Source: F23-B02 sp963650165
GTDB lineage: Bacteria > Bacillota > Clostridia > Oscillospirales > Oscillospiraceae
DNA length: 64,000 nucleotides
Reading direction: 5' to 3'
Assembly (NCBI GenBank): GCA_963650165.1
Contig: CAVJKX010000002.1
Span: forward strand, 1 to 64,000
Positions 58,342 through 64,000 of this stretch are shown in pieces. Under the pieces are notes generated by a model. The model saw only the letters and a program-made list of their open reading frames with translations. It did not search any database and was not told the origin of the DNA. The position numbers and the translations under genes are program-made. How positions within the stretch are numbered: position 1 is the first letter of the stretch; each line of letters starts with the position of its first letter.

Positions 58342-59102
58342 CGCATTTTTTCGACGCGTTCCCTGAGAGCGTCGATGAATATTGCGGCGTCGAGGCTGTA
58401 TGCCATGCCGTCAAAGCCGCGGGCAAAGCCGTCCGCCACGCCCTCCACGGTGCCTGTAAACAGAATGCTCTTCTTGCCTGCCGCGCGGCAGGCATTTATT
58501 ATGCGGTCGATTGCCGCCCGGAACACGGGGTTAGTAAAGTCGCCGGGCATTCCCATGGAAATGGACAGGTCGAACGGTCCTACGAAAATGCCGTCAACAC
58601 CGTCGAGCGCGGCGATCTCCTCGATGGCTTCGAGCGCACCGACCGTTTCGCACTGCGGCAGTATGAGCGTTTCGGCGTTAAAGTGCGCCATCGTTTCGGG
58701 TACGCCGCCCAGTCCGTCAAAGCCCCAGCCGTCCTTGCGTGAGGGGCAGAAGCCGCGCCGGCCGACGGGATAGTAGCGGGCATAGGATATTATGTCCCTG
58801 ACCTGATCGACGTTATTCACGTTGGGAATGATAAGGCCCTGTGCTCCGACGTCCAGAAGCTTGAGCAGCGCCGGACGGCTGATCTCGCGCACACGGCACA
58901 GAGGGGTTACGCCCGCGTTTTCGGCGGCGCGGATGAGCCTTGCGCTCGTCTCGGCCTCAACCGGAGAATGCTCGTTATCAATGATGACGTAGTCTATTCC
59001 GGTGCGGCCCGTGCACTCCATGAGATATTCGCTTGCGGTGTCGAAAAATATGCCGATGGGCTTTTCACCCTTATCCAGTTTCTGCTTGAGTTTATTGTTC
59101 AT
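58326..59102 (-). CDS. HpcH/HpaI-family aldolase
   Basis: A 258-residue class II (metal-dependent) aldolase: GIFFDTASEYLMECTGRTGIDYVIIDNEHSP, the arginine in LCRVREI, QGLIIPNVNN, RRGFCPSRKDGWGF and DGIFVGPFDLSISMGMPGDF. Members split 2-keto-3-deoxy acids or 4-hydroxy-2-oxo acids to pyruvate and an aldehyde. The start at 59102 (MNNKLKQ) follows AAGGGTGG. Promoter TTGAAA-16-TATAAT at 59161-59134. The natural substrate is unknown. Confidence 0.88.
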   Translation of the reverse strand: MNNKLKQKLDKGEKPIGIFFDTASEYLMECTGRTGIDYVIIDNEHSPVEAETSARLIRAAENAGVTPLCRVREISRPALLKLLDVGAQGLIIPNVNNVDQVRDIISYARYYPVGRRGFCPSRKDGWGFDGLGGVPETMAHFNAETLILPQCETVGALEAIEEIAALDGVDGIFVGPFDLSISMGMPGDFTNPVFRAAIDRIINACRAAGKKSILFTGTVEGVADGFARGFDGMAYSLDAAIFIDALRERVEKMRQLSK

Positions 59103-59231
59103 AAAAACCACCCTTTTTATATCATATAACGACATTATACAAACATTTTACGCAATTTCAAGTTGTAAATTGTGAATTTAAATGATATCATCAGTGTATA
59201 AAAAAGTACGGTAATCAAGAGGTTTTTACAT

Positions 59232-61103
59232 ATGAGTGAATTTTCGAGAGAATACCTTGAGCTGCTGTCGGAAAAATACCCCGACGAGGCGGCCGTTTGC
59301 TCGGAGATCATTAATCTTCGCGCGATCCTTGCCCTGCCCATGGGCACCGAACACTTTATAAGCGACCTGCACGGCGAATATGCGGCCGTGCGGCATATAC
59401 TCAACAACTGCTCCGGCGTTATACTCGAGAAGGTCCTGCGCCTTTTCGAGGCCGAGATCGGCGAGGAGCGCTGCCGCAGTCTGTGCACACTCATTTACTA
59501 TCCGCGCGAAAAGCTCAGCGCCATGCGCGAGTCCGGCGAGTATACGCACGACACGCTGAAAAGCGTTCTGACCATGCTGCGCACGCTGGCCGAGACGCTT
59601 TCGAGCAAATACACGCGCACATATGTGCGCCGGCAGATGCCGCAGCAATGGAGCTTCGTTCTCGATGAGCTGCTGCATATGCAGCGCGACGAGTATTCAA
59701 ATCAGCTCCGCTATCACGACGCGATACTGGAGTCGATCATATCGACCGGCGCCGCCGACGACGTCATAACGGCTCTGTCGGATATAATAAAGCGCCTGGC
59801 CGTCGATAAGCTGCACATAGTCGGCGATATATTTGACCGCGGCCCGGAGCCTGCGCGGCTGCTCGATGCGCTCATGGAGCACCCGAATATCGACATTCAG
59901 TGGGGCAACCACGATATTCTCTGGCTGGGCGCCGCCTCCGGCAGCCCCGCCTGCATATTCACGGTGCTCAGGATCTCGCTCGACTACGGCAACGGGAATC
60001 TGCTCGAGCGGCGCTACGGCATATCGCTTCAGCCGCTGTATGATTTCACCCGCAAATACTACGGCGAGGCGACGAAGGAAAACGTCAGCATAGCGCTCAA
60101 CACCATCGGCTTCAAGCTCGAGGGCAGGATAATACTGCGCCACCCCGGCTACGGTATGAACTCGCGCCTTATGCTCAGCCGCTGCGACTTTGAAAACTGC
60201 ACCGTCATACTCGACGAGGGCGTTTATCCCCTGAACACCGACAAATGGCCGACCATTGACCGCAATGACCCGTACAGCCTGAACGACGATGAGATAGACC
60301 TCGTAAACGAGTACGTCAATCTCTTCCGCGAAAGCCAGTCGCTGCACCGCCACATGGACTTCATTTACCGCGTCGGCAGCACATACCTCTGCTGCAACGG
60401 CAACCTCCTGTACCACGGCTGCATCCCCATGACCGAGGACGGCGAGTTTGCACGCGTGCGGCACGGCGGCGTGTGGTACTCCGGCAAGAGTCTGATGGAC
60501 TACTCGGACATGGTGGTCAAAAACGCCTGGGCAAAGCACGACGAGTCGGCACTGGACATGATGTGGTACCTCTGGTGCGGCAACGACAGCCCCTTCTCCG
60601 GCCGTGTTTTCCACACCTTTGAGCGCGGCGTCGTGGACGATCAGAGCACCTGGGAGGAGCCAAAGAACCCCTACTTCAGCTTCTGGGAGGACGAGCAGGT
60701 CGCGGGCATGATCCTGTCCGAGTTCGGCCTTGATCCCGAGCATGGGCACATCATAAACGGCCACACACCGGTCAAGGCCAAAAAGGGCGAAAGCCCCGTC
60801 AAGGCCGGCGGAAAGCTGTTTATCATCGACGGCGGCTTCTGCGAGGCGTATCGGAAAACGACGGGCATCGCAGGCTACACGCTTGTTTTTAACTCCCACG
60901 GTCTGAAGATCAAGGCGCACAAGCCCTTTGAGGGTGTCGCCGCCGTCATTGACGATAACGCCGATATCGAGTCCGAGGCCGTGCAGGTCGAAAGCTTCGA
61001 GCGCCGCCGCTACATCGCCGACTGCGACAGCGGAGTACATCTGCGCCGCAGGATAGAGGCCCTCGAAAGCCTCCTGGCCGCCTATCGCTCCGCAAGCTTT
61101 TAG
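59232..61103 (+). CDS. fbp: Class III fructose-1,6-bisphosphatase
   Basis: A 623-residue Firmicute-type FBPase of the metallophosphatase fold: HFISDLHGEYAAVRH, VGDIFDRGPEPARLLDAL, QWGNHDILWLGAASGSPACI and INGHTPVKAKKGESPVKAGGKLFIIDGGFCEAY. It makes fructose-6-phosphate in gluconeogenesis. The start follows AAGAGG. The usual ~640-residue length is kept. No strong -35/-10 pair was found; the next gene downstream is convergent ubiB. Confidence 0.95.
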   Translation: MSEFSREYLELLSEKYPDEAAVCSEIINLRAILALPMGTEHFISDLHGEYAAVRHILNNCSGVILEKVLRLFEAEIGEERCRSLCTLIYYPREKLSAMRESGEYTHDTLKSVLTMLRTLAETLSSKYTRTYVRRQMPQQWSFVLDELLHMQRDEYSNQLRYHDAILESIISTGAADDVITALSDIIKRLAVDKLHIVGDIFDRGPEPARLLDALMEHPNIDIQWGNHDILWLGAASGSPACIFTVLRISLDYGNGNLLERRYGISLQPLYDFTRKYYGEATKENVSIALNTIGFKLEGRIILRHPGYGMNSRLMLSRCDFENCTVILDEGVYPLNTDKWPTIDRNDPYSLNDDEIDLVNEYVNLFRESQSLHRHMDFIYRVGSTYLCCNGNLLYHGCIPMTEDGEFARVRHGGVWYSGKSLMDYSDMVVKNAWAKHDESALDMMWYLWCGNDSPFSGRVFHTFERGVVDDQSTWEEPKNPYFSFWEDEQVAGMILSEFGLDPEHGHIINGHTPVKAKKGESPVKAGGKLFIIDGGFCEAYRKTTGIAGYTLVFNSHGLKIKAHKPFEGVAAVIDDNADIESEAVQVESFERRRYIADCDSGVHLRRRIEALESLLAAYRSASF

Positions 61104-61206
61104 AGCCAGACCGGCACAGCTGCCGATACATATATCACCGTTATCCCGAGCGGAAGCCGCCGTCAGGACGGAAATGCCGCCGCTTCCCTCAATACTTTGA
61201 AACAGA

Positions 61207-61487
61207 GAAAGCCACCGGTCAATTGACCGGTGGCTTCGAGACTGTCAAAAAACCTATGCTGCTGCGTAGAGATATCCGCGCAGCGGGGGAGCTCGAGGGG
61301 GTAAGACCCGCCTCAAATTGGATTATAGCCATCAAAAATGTCTGATCTATCAGACTTTTTGACGAGCGCAGCGAGATTTTTCGTGAAGCGCATGCTTCAC
61401 AAAAAATGTGGCGTTTTTTAAGCGTGCAAAAAAGTCACCGACTTTTTTGACACGCTGAAAGCCACCGGTCAATTGACCGGTGGCTTC
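61207..61487. repeat. Structured repeat, copy 1, between direct copies of a 31-bp palindrome
   Basis: A 219-bp core (61238-61456) begins GAGACTGTCAAAAAACC and ends GACTTTTTTGACACGCTGA, giving imperfect terminal inverted repeats with TGTCAAAAAA. It holds hairpins: GTCTGAT-CT-ATCAGAC, GTGAAGC-GCAT-GCTTCAC and GCGTGCAAAAAAGTC with GACTTTTTTGACACGC. It lies between identical 31-bp segments (61207-61237 and 61457-61487) with the palindrome AAGCCACCGGTCA-AT-TGACCGGTGGCTT. No ORF is supported. About 100 bp between fbp and the element hold only a weak hairpin near 61150-61190. Confidence 0.85.
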
Positions 61488-61509
61488 CCTTTCATCTCAT
61501 CCATCTCAT

Positions 61510-62895
61510 CTATTCTTCGATATCTCCGTCGGGCTCCTGGTCGAGCTCGTCAAATTCGTCGTCGTTGAGCTCATCCGGGTCGCTGCCGTTATAGTGCAGC
61601 GCGCTGCCGGAAATGAGCCTGCGGTGGGATATTTTGCGCGTTATGCTGCCTGCCACGCCGCCCACCATTGCCTGCGCGGCAAGGTGCTTGCCGATGATCG
61701 CCGCAAGGTCCGTTTTCGGCGAGAGGTCGGACACCGTGCCCTCCATGATCGACAGGCTGCGCCAGAACAGCGTCAGCGATTTCGGGACCTTGATGCCGAA
61801 GTCGCGTGCGATGCGGTAAAGGTCGGCAAAAATATCGACCGTGCTGCTCATCTGCGCCATGGACAGGACGCGGTATTTATCGAGATACGCCTGCATGCGT
61901 TCATAGTACGCCTCGCGGTCGAGCTCCGGATCGTGCTCGCAGATCTTGAGTATCGCATTTGCAAAGCTGAGATGGTCGTTGCTGAATATCGCCTTCATGC
62001 AAACCTTTATCAGCTCCGCGTCCGTGCTCGTGAGCGTACCCATCATGCCGAGGTCGAGCCACACTATGCGCCCGTCCCACACGCGGACATTGCCCGGATG
62101 CGGGTCTGCGTGGAAAAACCTGTCCTCGGAAAACTGCTTGATGTAGTTATTGATAAACTTCGTGCAGACCTCCTGCACATTGTAGCCCTGCTCGATCATC
62201 GCGGCCTTATTGCACAGCTCAAAGCCGCCGATATACTCCATAACAAGGATATGCTTTGTCGAAAGCTCGTCATACACCTTCGGGCAGTAAACGTACTTTA
62301 TACCCTCGATATTCTCGCGCACACGGCGGATATTGTCTGCCTCGCGCTCGAAGTCCATCTCCTCCTGCGCGACCGCCCAGACCTCGTCTATCGTGTCGCC
62401 GATATCCATGACGTTGTTTATTTTTTTGAGCTTCACGACGTTCAGCGCACTTTTTATGAGCCTTACGTCGCGCTCCATGACCGAATATATGTCCGGCCGC
62501 TGGATCTTTACGGCGACGTGCGTCCCGTCGAGCAGCACGGCCTCGTGCACCTGTGCGATAGACGCAGCGCCCAGCGGATACGGCATTATCTGCCGGAACA
62601 CCTTGTTCCAAGGCTTGCCGTATTCCTCACTTATTATCTCGCGTATCTGCGCCGTGACAAGCCTTGACGCGTCCGTGCGCAGATCCTCGAGCTTTTTGCA
62701 GTGCTCCATCGGAATGATCTCCGGGTGCATCGAAAGAAGCTGACCGAGCTTTACAAACGTCGGGCCGAGCTCCTTGAGCATGTCGCACAGCTCATCGGGG
62801 CTCATCCCCTGCGTGATCTTATACTTCCTGATAACCTTTATTATTTCAAACAGGCGCTTTGCATCAGCGCCCGTTTCCATTGCGGCATTTGCCAT
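61510..62895 (-). CDS. UbiB/ABC1-family atypical kinase
   Basis: A 461-residue ABC1 kinase-like protein: LKELGPTFVKLGQLLS (the KxGQ motif), YPLGAASIAQVHEAVL (A-rich loop), AVKIQRPDI, FFHADPHPGNVRVW and WLDLGMMGTL (metal-binding DxG). The acidic C-terminus (DPDELNDDEFDELDQEPDGDIEE) replaces the usual hydrophobic helices. Known members support ubiquinone synthesis or lipid homeostasis; an anaerobic clostridium would not make ubiquinone, so another lipid or isoprenoid role is likely. It is followed by the repeat-associated palindrome, which could terminate transcription. Confidence 0.9.
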   Translation of the reverse strand: MANAAMETGADAKRLFEIIKVIRKYKITQGMSPDELCDMLKELGPTFVKLGQLLSMHPEIIPMEHCKKLEDLRTDASRLVTAQIREIISEEYGKPWNKVFRQIMPYPLGAASIAQVHEAVLLDGTHVAVKIQRPDIYSVMERDVRLIKSALNVVKLKKINNVMDIGDTIDEVWAVAQEEMDFEREADNIRRVRENIEGIKYVYCPKVYDELSTKHILVMEYIGGFELCNKAAMIEQGYNVQEVCTKFINNYIKQFSEDRFFHADPHPGNVRVWDGRIVWLDLGMMGTLTSTDAELIKVCMKAIFSNDHLSFANAILKICEHDPELDREAYYERMQAYLDKYRVLSMAQMSSTVDIFADLYRIARDFGIKVPKSLTLFWRSLSIMEGTVSDLSPKTDLAAIIGKHLAAQAMVGGVAGSITRKISHRRLISGSALHYNGSDPDELNDDEFDELDQEPDGDIEE

Positions 62896-62909
62896 CTATG
62901 ATCCTACCT

Positions 62910-63563
62910 TCAAATTTCAGTATCGAGAATATAGCAGGTGTGGGCAACGTTTCCGTCATCGGTAAAGCTGACTATATTCCCCTCGACCTGCGTATATGTA
63001 TCCGGCCGCACGGCAAGGACGAGGTCGGAATCCTTTTCCCAGAGATAGACCGCGTTCTCGTATTTTATCTCGCCGCTGCGCAGTCCGGTGCGGATCGTCA
63101 TGCTGACATTATCGTAGGTATATTCCTCCGACTTATCGCCGATCCTGATCCTGCCGAGCTCGACCGGCTCCGTGGCCGGGTCAATTATATAACCGCTGCG
63201 CTCCTTGCCGGAGGCGTTTATGAACTTCACCGCCGTGAAGCCCGTCTCCTCTGCCGAGGCGTCGATCTCCAGCGCTTCGGGCTTTACGAGATAGAGCATG
63301 CGCTTTCCCGTCCACACCCATGTGCAGCCGGGGTACTTTTCCGACTGCTCCAGAAAGCGCTTATAATCGGCCCTGCACGCGGCCTGAGCCTCCGCAGGCG
63401 TCGCGGCCTCCAGCCCGTCAACATGCACCTGATACACCGGCGCGACCTGCGATATTCTATATCTGTGTATGCCGAAAACTATGCCGAGCACCGCAAGCGT
63501 AAGCACAGCGCATATTATGTAAACTCGTTTTGAGCTTTTTCCGCTTTGCCTTTTTACAGACAT
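62910..63563 (-). CDS. Membrane-anchored protein of unknown function
   Basis: A 217-residue protein that I do not recognise. A basic N-terminus (VKRQSGKSSKR) is followed by one helix (~residues 14-32, VYIICAVLTLAVLGIVFGI), leaving a ~180-residue beta-rich domain outside, e.g. GCTWVWTGKRMLYLVKPEALEI and EYTYDNVSMTIRTGL. The start follows GGAGG. It lies 14 bp upstream of the ubiB-type gene and is likely co-transcribed with it. Confidence 0.7.
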   Translation of the reverse strand: MSVKRQSGKSSKRVYIICAVLTLAVLGIVFGIHRYRISQVAPVYQVHVDGLEAATPAEAQAACRADYKRFLEQSEKYPGCTWVWTGKRMLYLVKPEALEIDASAEETGFTAVKFINASGKERSGYIIDPATEPVELGRIRIGDKSEEYTYDNVSMTIRTGLRSGEIKYENAVYLWEKDSDLVLAVRPDTYTQVEGNIVSFTDDGNVAHTCYILDTEI

Positions 63564-63593
63564 TGCTTAGCCTCCGTAAGTAATCGTATCTGT

Positions 63594-63622
63594 ATTTTAA
63601 CAGAAATCACTCCATTTAACAA
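63594..63622 (-). promoter_or_regulatory. Promoter of the anchored protein-ubiB unit
   Basis: TTGTTA (63622-63617), 17-bp spacer, TAAAAT (63599-63594), about 31 bp before the start codon. Confidence 0.65.
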
Positions 63623-63695
63623 GTGTTTTTTGCTGTTGCTGCCGCTCGTGCACCCGCAAAGTGCGTAAGGATACAGCCTCAATGTGCAGGCAAAA

Positions 63696-63974
63696 AGGAC
63701 CGGTCACTGTTGTGACCGGTCCTGAGACTGTCAAAAAACCTATGCTGCTGCGTAGCGATATCCGCGCAGCGGGGGAGCTCGAGGGGGGGGTAAGACCCGC
63801 CTCGAATTGGATTATAGCCATCAAAAACGTCTGATTTATCAGACTTTTTGACGAGCACAGCGAGATTTTTCGTGAAGCGCAAGCTTCACAAAAAATGTGG
63901 CGTTTTTGAAGCGTGCAAAAAAGTCACAGACTTTTTTGACACGCTGAGGACCGGTCACTGTTGTGACCGGTCCT
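63696..63974. repeat. Structured repeat, copy 2, between direct copies of a 28-bp palindrome
   Basis: Core 63724-63946 is nearly identical to copy 1 and in the same orientation. Differences fall mainly in hairpin loops (GCAA for GCAT, TT for CT, ACA for ACC), and a G-run is longer (GAGGGGGGGG). It lies between identical 28-bp segments (63696-63723 and 63947-63974) with a different palindrome, AGGACCGGTCA...TGACCGGTCCT, sharing only the ACCGGTCA/TGACCGGT core with copy 1. No ORF is supported in 63564-64000. Confidence 0.85.
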
Positions 63975-64000
63975 GTCCGCGGCAATATGGAGTGAGGAAG

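Noticed and set aside
59697..61040. 447-residue minus-strand frame
   Set aside because: Antisense shadow of fbp, without a start site or family similarity.
61207..61487. CRISPR-like direct repeats at 250-bp distance
   Set aside because: Only two palindromic repeats per locus, separated by a core that is itself repeated elsewhere, and no cas genes; not a CRISPR array.

Overview
The window looks like a chromosomal segment of a moderately GC-rich, endospore-forming member of the Bacillota, most likely a gut-type clostridium of the Oscillospiraceae group. The evidence is the sporulation genes (spoIIE, and the yabP-yabQ-divIC-S1 cluster), AGGAGG-type ribosome binding sites, Gram-positive lipoprotein signals and S-layer homology (SLH) domains, two energy-coupling-factor (ECF) transporter modules, ferredoxin-linked 2-oxoacid oxidation, a class III fructose-bisphosphatase, and tRNA genes that encode their CCA ends. 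The taxonomic placement is inference. No phage, insertion sequence or CRISPR array was seen; most of the window is ordinary core chromosome.

Layout. 0.1-4.4 kb: dapA, a YwlG-family gene, a DUF3048 lipoprotein, a PadR/DUF1048 pair, and two tRNA-Ser genes beside a mosaic of tRNA debris. 4.4-12 kb (minus): a secreted neutral ceramidase-like protein, a copper P-type ATPase, spoIIE and a coupled small membrane protein. 12-15.5 kb (minus): a four-subunit 2-oxoacid:ferredoxin oxidoreductase behind a P-loop ATPase. 15.8-22.8 kb (minus): a cobalamin riboswitch, a 13-codon ORF, an SLH-anchored beta-propeller protein, a DUF4430 lipoprotein and a dedicated ECF transporter. This is the most interesting system in the window: a candidate surface-to-membrane corrinoid capture route. 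22.8-28.1 kb (minus): potABCD, an RluA-type pseudouridine synthase and an isolated 27-residue membrane protein gene.

28.5-41.6 kb (minus): an XRE-membrane regulator, the yabPQ-divIC-S1 cluster, and a very tight run of twelve genes from an rRNA methyltransferase through ecfA1-ecfA2-ecfT-truA, a DUF5711 lipoprotein, cvpA, a ClpE-like ATPase, a threonine aldolase, a macrodomain, a rhomboid and DUF523. 41.7-44.9 kb (plus): a GntR-regulated ABC exporter-like operon. 45-53.4 kb: a sodium:neurotransmitter-type symporter, a phosphoribosyltransferase, tadA with a LysR regulator divergent from an NhaC-type transporter, a C39-type peptidase, and a second NhaC-type transporter under a lysine riboswitch. 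53.5-61.1 kb: pta, an XRE regulator with lepA, a TMEM64-family protein, tspO, an HpcH/HpaI aldolase and fbp. 61.1-64 kb: a UbiB-family kinase and an anchored protein of unknown function, bracketed by two copies of a structured ~220-bp repeat, each lying between direct copies of a locus-specific palindrome.

Coding starts were corrected from the longest ORFs using ribosome binding sites. Functional names rest on recognised sequence motifs and family knowledge; no database search was run.
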